64,000 nucleotides of DNA from Galaxea fascicularis (Eukaryota; Cnidaria; Anthozoa; Scleractinia; Euphylliidae): positions 5,817,205-5,881,204 of the forward strand of contig OX419338.1 of NCBI GenBank assembly GCA_948470475.1, written 5' to 3'. Of the stretch, positions 24,001-36,000 are shown in pieces (the first letter of the stretch is position 1; each line of letters opens with the position of its first letter). Position numbers and translations under genes: made by a program. A model generated the notes under the pieces. That model saw only the letters and a program-made list of their open reading frames with translations, was not told where the DNA came from and made no database searches.

Positions 24001-27000
24001 AAACCTCCGTTTTAAACCATTCCGTGGCTGTATCACCTTTAAATGTAATAAAAACCATAAACGAAATCAAACTAAACCATAAATGTCATACCAGCCATAA
24101 ATGTAATACTCACAAGTGACCACCATCTAACGTCTCCTTACCAGGTCTCAGGTATGAGAATACAGGAAATGATAACCGCGGATCAGTCGAGTTTACATTT
24201 TCACAAATTCTCAATACTCGTATTGTTTTACGTTTAAATTCTAGCTCCGGCAGCTTACATTTTTGTTATAACCTCCCCCCACATTCTTATTGCGGGCGAC
24301 CACAGGAGCCCGCAATCCTAATCTCAACGTTGCTATTGAGCATGCGCATGTGTGTAGCCAGATGCTGGCCATTCTCGTCCCCCGAGCCTACGATCTTTTG
24401 GTCAGCGGATGAATCGTAGACGGCTGACATTGGGAATTAAAGGGTCAATAAACATTAACCATAAATGAAGTAAATGGCTAACCATAAACGTAAAAGAATT
24501 TTAGCCATAAATGCAATAAACTGACCCACAATAAATGTAACAAATTGAAAACAAATTTCGGATGAGGTTTTTGGGATATCCACAATAACCAAGGTCGAGG
24601 TGAGAGTTATCAGCCGAGGCTGAAGCTGATAACTCTTACCGACACCTTGATTATTCTCGATATCACAAACAGCGAATCTGATAACCGTTTTATTATACAT
24701 TGAACAAAATCAAAATTGAAAACCTGGACGCCATTTTGCTTCTTCACCAACGGCAGGCCACACAAAGTGCGCGAACTTGAGATGATTATCCTTAGGATCA
24801 TACATGACATGATTGCCAGTGACCTTGAGTGGCCTTGACATGATTACTGTATCATTTGCAGCCAGATGCTGCATGTCACAGGTGTTGATTTCGAAAATTC
24901 ACTGTACGCTCGACCAAAAAAAGAGAGAGCGAGTTCAGTGTATAACTGATACCAAAAAATAACTGACGATTTTCACTGTCTTCTTCCAACCCAGCTTTGC
25001 AAAAATAGTGCAGTGGACTGTTCATAACAACCAAGACAATTAGAGTTGGCCAAATAACTTGAATTATTCATGAACTGTTAACGTTTAAGGCAGACCTTGA
25101 TATTCAGTATTGAATTAGGACTTACATAGTAAATAAATAAATAAATAAATAACTGTGCATATTTTTTGGTGTTCTTTTCGAATGGAAATCTTTCTTTGCT
25201 GCATTTTTAAAACGCGCACAAGACGTGCTTCCTTTTCGTATTTTTCATTTAAACCAGTCAACTGAGGATAACTCGAATGTTTCCCTCTTTTACTGTGTTT
25301 GCCAAAAGACAAAAGCGACTCGCGAAAGATCGATTAAGTTAGTGACGTTTTTTCTAGCAATGCAAACAACCAAGGCCGAGTTGTTCGAAGCATGGTTACC
25401 GCTAACCATTGGTTAAGTTGTATTGAAACCTATAGGTTGTCATGGTATTTAATCTCCGTTAGCGCTAACCATGCTTCGAGTAACTCGACCCAGACGTTAA
25501 ACTCCATCATAGTGGAAAGTGCACTCTGTGGTCAAACGAATGCTTGCATCGTTGAACCGGAAGTCCGATATTTTCAACAAGAACGATCAGAGCTTTCCAA
25601 GGTTGATTGTTCGCTAACCGCTGATTAACCCTTTTAAGTCCTAAGATCAAAATTATAATTCTCATTTGTTGTCTCTAAACATTTCCTAGGGAAGTATTGT
25701 AGTTGTGTGTGGTAGGAATAATGAAAAATAATCAACAGCAATTATTACAAGAATACGGTAACTACCTAAACACATTTAACCTCAATTCTTAATATAGCAA
25801 AATTATCATATTTATGATTAAAACGTACTACATTTATGGTGAGTCATATTATTACTCATATCGTTAGTCTAAAATTATAATACATGTACCGCTAGCTATG
25901 TTTTACATTTATGGTTGATGTTGAAAACATTTATGGTTGTTTTTAAATGTAAGGGTAATGCACATGACGTTCGAAAACGGCCGTTTAATCAGGAAAAAGA
26001 ACCTTCAATTTTGTATAAATTAACACCCAGTTGGGGACTCACTTCTACCGGCTCAAATTCATCCTCAAAATCGGCAACAGCAGTTTCTACATCCGACGCT
26101 TCTTCTTTATCCTGAAAGAAATATCACATGTCACACTAAATCATATGCACATTCTCAGCAAAATTACTTGGTTTTCAGATGGAAAGCGCGCAGACAATCT
26201 GTCAGTGCTGCAGTATGTTTTGTAGTGTTCAACTTTTTTTTTTCGCACAGTGTCGAGAAAGAAAGTGGCTAAAACGCCATTAAATTAAAAGCCGAAAGAA
26301 CGCCTCCAACAAATCAGTTGGCTTCGTTTATCTTCCATCAGTAACCTGGTGAAGTCATCTACAAAGACAGCGGCTGTTTAACGAGCGAAAAACCGGCGGT
26401 ATCTCGCAGAAATCGCCGCTAGTTGTTAAACGAGAGCGAGAAACGTAGAATTGGCGGAAAACTGCGAGCAACTGCTCAGAAATCAAGCAAATTAACGTGT
26501 CTTTAGCATTTTTAAGCGACCATCCTCCACTTTAATCATTACGTTAAGCAATAAATTTGACACTAATATCCAGTTTGAATCAAATTTAGCATTTTTATTC
26601 GGTAGATCGACAAATGTTTCGGCAAATTTACATTAATATGAGCATTTAATAATGTATCTGATAGATAGTCAGCTCAGTGCTGAACAGTGCGGAAGGCCAT
26701 TAAAATAAAGTGTTTCCTTTATTCCAAAAGTGAGAAATACTTGGTTTGGTGGCTTAATCAGTTAACTCAGAGTACTAGTAAAAAACCACCATAACCTTTT
26801 TCGTACCCGTGTTCTTCTGTCTTTTCTACTAAAAAAAACAAATCCTTGCACCAAATTTACTCGAATTTGAACAGAAAAAATTGCTATAGGACAACTACCG
26901 CGAATACTGTGAATTCTCGCACCCCAATTGATATATAATGTGGAACTGTGTGAAACACAAACCCTGAATTTAATACTGAGAAACGTATCCATTATGAAAG

Positions 27001-30000
27001 GCCAGGAGAAAACTACACTTACAGAATTTTAGTCTGATCGCATGATTGACTAGAAAAGCTCTACTGAACTTGATGAGCATGCTGCGATCAGTGAGACATA
27101 ATGTCAATCAGAGATAAATATATAAAAAAATATATAATTTCTCGAACACGAATCTCCTCTTTAACAATACACTAAAGTTGATAGTTTCCTTTTCCGCCAA
27201 GAAAAAGCATTAACGTTTCCGCACAACACCACCGCAAAGTATATTATATTCCGATAAAAATCATAATATTGCCTAATGAACTACATTTTCGGAGAAAATT
27301 AATTTCCTTGAGATCAAAGCGTTTTTTGCGTTGCTTTGTTTTACAAAGTACAAAGGTAAGTACTTCTCTGAGCCAACGTGCCCACAGCACTTGTACAACT
27401 GACAATATTCTCTGAACGTCAGCGGAATCAAACGAATCTTGCAAGAGAGTCAGCTGGGAAAATACAGATCTGGCGAAGTTAATTACTTGGATTCAATGAA
27501 TTTCCTTTTACCACCTAAATTATAAAATCAACTGCGGTGATCATGTTCAACGAGTAAGTTAAAGTCACTTCGAAAACAAAAACTTTATCAACACATCGCA
27601 GTTTCCACATCAGGGCCAAACCACAGAAGATTTTCCCTTCACAACACGGTCAGGTAGGTAATCCAAGACTCGTTTTAATTCACTTTGAGTGCTGCGTACT
27701 GAGAGTATAAACCTTGTTGTTAAAACCTTGCGTCAAGCCAAATTAAATCGTAAATCGGCTAGCCTCCGACATCGGCTGTCCGGAATACAGTGCAAGTAAC
27801 AGAAAGCTATTAAATTTTCACAATATTTGACTTTCAAACGAGCTAAGTTCAATTAATCAACCACTTCATTTAATATATTTAAGACAGTAGTCTTGTAGCT
27901 GTACATATCCGACCTATACTAAACGGGGACACCGTTAATTGTGCAAGTGTGTGCGGGCGAGAGAGAGAGCAGACCCCTTCCAGTTTTACGTGTGGAGGCG
28001 AAGAAGAGAAGGCCAACAGCTTAACGTCACTGCGGTCCAATAACGCGAAAGTGGTCTAAAGGTTAAAAGCTGTTATTAAGGAAAATTTTCCATTTTCCAG
28101 TTTGAGTCTGTGAAGGAAAAACGACGAGAAAGAAGCTGCTTGAAACGTTGTTTCCTTGAAAGAGGAGAAACACCTGTTCCGACGCGCTGTGTTAGAACTA
28201 CCAATACATTGACGTCACACTTGCAAATACTGGAAGTTATCAAGCGGTCAAAATCTTTCGTAACTGTACTGAACAGCAATTTTTGCTCCGTGAAATGGAC
28301 TGCTGTGCGGGAGGTCGGGGGTTCAAGCCCAGGCCGGACCAACACTCAGGGTCTTTAAATAACTGAGGAGAAAATGCTACCTTTGTAATGACATCTGCAA
28401 ATGGTTAGACTTTCTAGTCTTCTCGGATAAGGACGATGAAACCGGAGGTCCCGTCTCACAGTACTGGTGTGAGACGTTAAAGAACCCACACACTGATCGG
28501 AAAGAGCAGGGGACAGTAGTCTCCGGTGTGATGGTCTATAACTTATTCTGTTCTGGGGGCACCTGTGTTGATCCTACTATTCATTCAATTAAGATTGTAA
28601 ACTGCGTGGCTGCAATTTGCGCCTGAAAAAAAAAAAAGCAGTCTGGCAAAGTCCCCTAAAAAGTGTTGTAAAGCGCTTTGAGCCCTTTGGATAAAAGCGC
28701 TATATAAATCCTCATCATTAATAGTGCGGTTTTCAAATATAAAGCAAACGTTCCTTCCTTGTTGTCAAGTTAACAGCCAGTTAGACCATACATAAGCTTG
28801 AAATAGGTATTGATGATACCAACCTCCAAAACTAGCTTCAAGACCAATCGAATATACTTTGACAAAGATTAGTACAAATTGTGAAGCCAGGTGTTTTTGC
28901 CTATGAAGGATAATTTATGCGACATTCTTATCAGTGGATTTTATTTTGGGACTATGCCGTTCTTTGAGTCGTAAATGAAACTTGCTTGAATCATATTAAC
29001 CTAGCTTTTAATGTATATATTGTCCTAGATAACCAGTGCCATTAAATGAAGGGGAATGGCCACAATAAGTTACTTACAATGCTATTTCTGAGCCGAAAAC
29101 TTTGCAATGTTCACGAAAAGCAAAGCACTCTCTCTGGCGAGCCACAGTGAAGCCAAGCAACGCAGTGGACCAATCAACTCAAATAAATTTCATGTAGCTG
29201 GCAGACAACGTGGGGAAATTCATAGCCACAGTATGGTGCTAGTTTTGTGGATTCCTAGAATGAGCTTTACTACTTTACTTCTTTTCATTTATTTGCAGAA
29301 TCTGAGAGGAACAAATAAACACGATTTGACGAGTGATGCAGTCGTTGGAACTTCCATCACGAAGTGTCGTGCAAGTGGTTATGGAATCCTTCTCCTGGAC
29401 AGTTATAGCCATCGCTGGTTTACTTGGCAACATTCTGGTATGTGTTGCGTTTTATCGCAATCCTGTTTTACGCCGGCTGACACCTGTATATATTATCACT
29501 CTGGCGATCAGTGACATTCTTAACTGTTGCACCAATGCTGTATTTGTGGGAGTCACACTTATAACCGGAAGTTGGCGATTTGGAGACAACGGCTGCTTCG
29601 TGTGCGGGATGTCCATTCCGTTCCTGATCTGTGTTACCATCAGCACTATGTCACTCACGGCCATTAATAGATTCATCAAGGCCACTAATTCTGAGCTCTT
29701 CCGAAGAATTTTCTCTCTAAAACGATCAGTAATGATAGTGATCGGTCTGTGGATCGCCGTGGCTTTGGTCATCTTGGTGCCCTTTTACTTGGGTGGTATT
29801 AAGTTTGTCTTTTACCCTGGTTATGCTGTGTGCCTCCCTTCTTTTCAAGGCAAATTTCACGCTTACACCATCATCACATATGCCTCTTTCATGACGGCGT
29901 CTCTGATCATTGTACCTGTCTGCTATTACAAGGTGCACCAAGCATTCAGACAAGTTCTTCTACAAGAATCACAGGCCATATCACAACCACGAGAAGCACA

Positions 30001-33000
30001 GACCCCACAACATCAACAAGTTGACCATCAACCAGACGAGCCACAGCTCAAACACCAAACAGATGAAACACAGGATTCCTATCAACCACAAGACCCACAA
30101 GCTACCCAACAGCCAGAACAGGCACAGACTCTACTTCAGCGAGGAGGATCACAGGAAGTGCTAAAACGACGGGAAAAGCAAGCATCGCAACATCCAAAGG
30201 AATTACAAACTGCCAATAAGGCGAAAAAACCACAGGCAGCCAACCGACAAGAAGAACTACTGGCTGTGAAGAAACGACCACCTCAAGCAAAAACCGTTCA
30301 ATCATGTCTCGAAACACAACAACCGCAACCTAATACGTGTTCCAGGGTTTCCGGATGCGTTGAAACACAACAACCACAGGAGGGGGAGCGAATAGAAGAA
30401 CCTCAAACAGCTCATCAATTACCTGTAATGAAAGCTAAAGGCTTCTTCAAAGCTCAACGTGCACTGAAGAAAGTTTCACCACAAGGAGTACAGGTCGTTT
30501 GTTCACGTGGCGAACCGCAGACAGCAAAGCAATCGCAAGGAGGCGAGGAAGAGATCAGCAATAAGACACCAGACACACAGACCCCTCAACAACTAGATGA
30601 GCCACAAGTAAACCAGCCACAAACAGAGCCACAGGCTACGCATCAGCCACAAACGCCGCTGTACAACTATCAACACCATAAGGGGCAGAAAAGTGAAAAA
30701 CAGGATACCCTTCAAACACAACAGCGCACTGATCAACGACAAGAACCACAGACCGCCCAAAATAGCGATATTGTCACGAAAGCAAAGGAAGCGAAGATCA
30801 CAAAAATGATGTTTGCTATTGTTCTGGCATTCTTGTTTATCTGGATCCCTTTACTTGTGACCATCACTGTAACCCGGGTTAGTCTCGGGACTGTCCCGAG
30901 GGAAATTACGATGCTGGTATCGTATGGTACCAACATCAGCAGCTTGATTAATCCAGCGTTGTATGCAATCATGAACAGATCTTACAGAAACGAATTCAAA
31001 TACATATTGCGGAGCATGAAATTCTATGTCAGCGAGTGCTGTGAGTGCTTAGAGTGCTGAAAAAGAGGTGATATTGTATTGTATTGTAAAGACTCGACTC
31101 CTAGCAAATTCAAGAACTTTGCGTTCCGCATGTTTGTGACATACTCTAAACTTTTACAGTGCGACTACTTCAACCAAGGCCACCCAGGAAAATTTCCTGG
31201 AAATTAGCCAATGAGAATCTCACATCGGAACAATGGATTTTGACAAAATTAATTATGTATGACAAATTTACCCGCTATTGAAGCACAACAAAATTCAAAC
31301 TGCCGCTATTCTGTTGTTTCATCACTCGAACATTGTTGGCCAATTTGTAAAAAAAATTCTTGAGTGGCCTTGGTCGGAGCAGTTGCACTGTAACACCTCT
31401 TTTGTGTTAAGAGCGTTCAAACTGAACTGGTAAGACTTAAATAAGAATTTACAAGTACATCGATGAGTGGTTTGAATTTAAACGACTCCATTCGCTAAAT
31501 GGAAAATCTGTTAAAGGGAACAACAATAGTGTTAATAATTCCTGAAGTTTTACGATTATATTATCTCAAGAGCCATATGGCTCTTCTTTATCTTTAACTA
31601 CTACTATTTTAGTTTATGGAGTAATACTTTTTATCAAAAAAGCTATTTTGACACCAGATTCCTTCTACTTGTAGTTCTTATTTTGGGTCATATACTCGGT
31701 TAGTTCTACGAACTATTTAGGTGTCCCAAACTCTACACAAATAACATAATAATTGAAATAATTTATTTTCCTTTTTCACATTTTTATTTTTATATTTAAA
31801 AGCATTGAATTGTAAATAGTATCAATATTCTGTGTAAGTTAATTAACAGAGTCCGTGCTGGATTGTGGATACAAAAATCAAGTAGTATTCAAGGAGTATT
31901 CAAGCACCAAAAACGGAATTTTCAAGGAGTGTTCATGTTTTAAAATGTTTTCATTGGTCAGTAACAACTTTAAAAAAGCTCCCCTAGATATAATACTATA
32001 TTATTTACCATCCGAGCTAAAATTTAAGGAGTTTTCAGGCGCTTTCAGCAGAAATTCCAGGACTTTTCAAGGACTTCAAGGAGAAGCACGAACCCTGTTA
32101 CGGTTGAATACCTTTAATAGGACCTTCATGCTACTGGTGATCTTGACTGGATGGGCTTCATTTTACTCACAAAGCTCAGTGTAAAATAAGGCTCAAAACG
32201 TGATGACAGCGCTGACAGATGCTGTTTAGCATGGATTTCCATGCCCCTTCTATTCTAGCAACGCACACGCGCTCCGAGCAATTTCTTGCAGTTACGATGC
32301 AGAGTAAACGAACAAGAAGGTCCCTTTTGAAATCTGGTTGGCGCTCCTTTTAGTCTTTCTACTGCACTGTTCTATAGCAGGGCAAATATTCAAAGAGACC
32401 ATACCTTTGTTTTCCTGACTTTTCTCAATTCCTTGTCTTTGTGGCTATAATTTAGTAAATAATTGCCAAGTTCTTGCACTGGGTCAGTCTAAACAGAAAG
32501 ACAAAAAGGGTTGAGAAAGCACGACAGTCATAACAATTTTTTTTCAAATTGCATTGTTTTAAAAGAGCTTTTCTCCATTACTTCATACCCCATTTCTCGA
32601 TGCGTTGCTCTTTCCCAGAAAAATGATGGCATCCACAAGGACTGAAGCAATTTCTGAGATCCCATACACCTCGCACATCCCTAATGCCTCGAACGTGATT
32701 CGCCCTGAAATAATGGATTTAATTAAAGTTGAAAGTCGCTTGCAAAAGTCGTAACCTGAAGATGTTTCCCAAATTAAGCAAACAAGCAAAACATGCTATC
32801 AATCAATCAATCAATCAATCAACTAACCAACTATCAACAAACGAAAACTAACTGACCAAAACAACTATCCTAGAGACCGAAAGACTGACCGACAGATCGT
32901 CCAACCAATCACTCGACCAACCAAGCAATCGATCAGCACCATTTCAAAGGGATGGCTCTAAAACGTCTTCCAAATAGCACATACTGCATGCCATTAACCA

Positions 33001-36000
33001 GTCTTTCGAGCAGATGTATTGTTTGCGAATTAAATAGCCTACGAGCAAGCTTTCCGATGGGGTTTCGAGCGAGATTTTTATTTTTATTGCGCGAGAGGCT
33101 CGCACGCGACAATAAATATCGAGCGAGACCCACATACAGAGATAGCTCGCAGGCTACGAATTAAATGAAGTGACAAGCCAGTTATAGCCAAAGGAAATCC
33201 GCCCAAATTAGTTCAGGTAAAAACCACTTTTGTTTCTTCTTCAGAATTCGAATGTTTTATTGACGTACCAACAACACGCTTGGCTAGATTCCTCCGTTCT
33301 TCGTTAAAGAAAGAGTTGAGATTCCTTTTCACAACATCAACACATTCCTAATGAAAACGAAAACAAAGCACATCTTCAGATACACAAACACAACATATTT
33401 GTTAAAAAAATCAACGGCAATTATTCTGCGAAATCTGATACTTAGCCGACGGCCGTGTAGGCTAAAATCGGGGGACATCCCGCGGGATTGAGGTGGATAA
33501 TCGTTTTATCATTCAACTCATTGATAAGAAAGCGCAGTCTGCAGAGTTTCATACAGAAAAAATGGAAAAACTACCATTTTTCTCCCCGACAAACGAAATT
33601 ACGTATACATGTATCGCAGCATATAAATTATGTTGATGAATAATACATTGTAAATTCTGATGTCAAAAGTTTCATACCTCAATATAGTCCACAGTTTCTG
33701 ACCAAGCACCAAGCTTTGTCATATTGAAATACAGAGCAGGTGGAGTGACGTTGTTTGGAACAAACAGCCATTCACTCTCAACTGTCAAACATCAACCGAA
33801 CAGGCATTAGAGAAAACTTCGCAAAACTCGTCAGTAAGTTATGAGCTCGGGATACATTTCGTATAAATTAGAGGGTTTCACGCTTTCATTCATTACAAAC
33901 GGGCATTTTACAAATCCCTACAAGAAAACTGAACAGTCCGGTGGTAATTGCGCAACAGCAGGCCAAAATCCACCAATCTCTGACGAAATTCTAGTTCAAG
34001 TCGGACATGTTGTCTCAAAAAACGAAGAAGTAAAACAAGGGGAATTGACCATGGCTACCATTTCATTAGAACACAGCAGAGCCGTCTTTAGGCGTCAAAA
34101 TTAATTCCTGTCTGCGCTCAATTTGTTTTTCGACGTTATCTTCCAAATTTCAATAGAAGCCAGCTACCGCAGGAACTTCGGTGGCTAAGAAACTTCAGCG
34201 CTTTTTATAAATTCCGAATGTCGCCAGCGATGTTTAAAACTGGAGCTTTAAGACTCAAGCGAACGTTCCATTTTTGTTGAGAGAACTCTTCAACATTGTC
34301 GGGTCCAATAATTTCAACACGGTGTTCTTGAAACCAGCGCACGTTCCAGATAACTTTCAGATTCCGGGGGTCACAGAAGATATTAAAGGATTCCGTGGAC
34401 ATGAATTTTCCCATATTTTCTCCCTCTTGAAAGAACTCAGTGTGTGGGGTTGGAGAGCCAGCTTTCCCTGGTTTCTGATCCGAGAATCCGCTCGTATTTG
34501 GAACACTGAATCAACAACTGCCATACAACTGCTACAATGTAGCAATGACATACAACAACATGTTTAAACACACCCAACATGTTGGACCCAGCAATCTCGG
34601 ATATTTGCAGGTCATCAATGTTGGGAACGATTGCACACCTCTCAAATTCGAACACGTGATTAAACTTTCAATGACGTCACGTAATGACGGACTAACCTCT
34701 AGCAAACGATCCCGACATTCCAGTTGGGCATGAAAACTGCATATCTGTCAATACACCAAGTTGTACCAGAAGATCCATTCCTTGCTCTGTATGAAGAGAA
34801 TACGGTCTTCAAATTAACAAGCTGAAATCGGTTTGGATGAATATCTTCTCAAAATGGAGTTACTATTCTTGGCAGCTAGAACTGAATTTTGGTAGAACAC
34901 GCGCTGTGATCGGTCAGTTTTGCGGGCCGTACTCTAAATTTGAAAGTTTCCTTTCCCGTGTGTCCGATTAACCTCAGATATAATAACTGTCTTACTAACC
35001 TCGTTTTCTTGGTCCATACTGTAAGTTACGGATCCTCGTTTTTTTTTCAATGAAAAAAACCTCGATCAGTAACTCGCATCACGGACCTCGAACTCGCTCA
35101 GTAAGAGGTATTCATTTTTTTTTTCACTATGTTTGCTTTTGTTTTTACAATAAAGTAAAACGAAACAACATGTGCAGAATCGAAAAACGAGAACTCTGTT
35201 TGTTTGGGTGTCTGCGAGATAGAGGGGAGGGGTGAAAAGCACCCAAATCGCCTGTGTTCGATTCTAGGAAAGTTGAGTTTGTTGGCGGTCCTCCACCTGG
35301 TTTTGAGTGGGACATCTGGGTACGAGATTAAGTTTTGGGTTTTCCGAACTCAACAGAATTTCAACTTGATCTGATTAGTACCTAGTCTGTAACTCAGTGG
35401 TTGAGCATCCGTACGGTCACAACTCAAGACTTCACCCTTCGTCTTCCCTCCCTATCCTTACACTTACCTGTTTCTACCAGGGGTACAAAGATGTCGACAT
35501 GGCCTCCAGACTCTCGCGGCATAACACTCGTTGTCACAGTTTCCCAGAAGTGTCGCATATTCGGTTCGTTTATTGTTTCCTCTGAAAGTGTTTGACCTAC
35601 GAGCAAGTGATTTAACATTCTGTAAACCATGACAGAAGCAGGTCCACGAATGAGAAAACGTTCATATGCACATGCAAACAAATGACAGGGAAAGGTAAGT
35701 CTTAGGGTTGGGGTTAGGGTTAGGGTCCTAAGTTTGGAAGGGGATGGGGTCTGGTTTTTTTTTTTTTGTGTGTGTGTGTGTGTTTGGGACGGGGTGGAGA
35801 AATTTATCCGAAACAATAAAGGAAATATGACGTCGCGTGTGGAAGATGAGCTTGGATAGTATTAAAATAGCTCAACATATAGCGTCATAGGACCAGAACG
35901 TCGTTTCGATTCTCGATATCTCACTTACCTTTCACAATGCGCACTGTACCAGATTCACCCCAGGCGAAGATGCCTATGCTCCTGTGAGATTAAAAAGGGA

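Larger units (their letters stand above)
24035..25955. repeat. Inverted clusters of ACCATAAATGTAAT
   Basis: The left side carries the unit CCATAAATGTAAT and variants at least eight times in one direction (24050-24120 and 24455-24530); the right side carries ATTACATTTATGGT-type units in the opposite direction (25810-25955). The interior holds other repeats and ECT2L intron sequence. Confidence 0.6.

Noticed and set aside
29333..29335. GTG as start of the GPCR
   Set aside because: In a nuclear eukaryotic gene the ATG at 29336 next to it is the start; TGA lies just upstream.
31855..32184. 109-codon plus frame
   Set aside because: Repeated KEF/FKE units come from a degenerate TTCAAGGAGT repeat, not a protein.
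33841..34104. 87-codon plus frame with DEILVQVGHVVSKNEEVKQ
   Set aside because: Moderately protein-like but short, in an ECT2L intron, without homologue or splice signals that I can recognise.
35424..35816. 130-codon minus frame
   Set aside because: Only 35468-35581 is an exon (ECT2L exon 12); the rest reads through intron, TTAGGG and (GT)n repeats.
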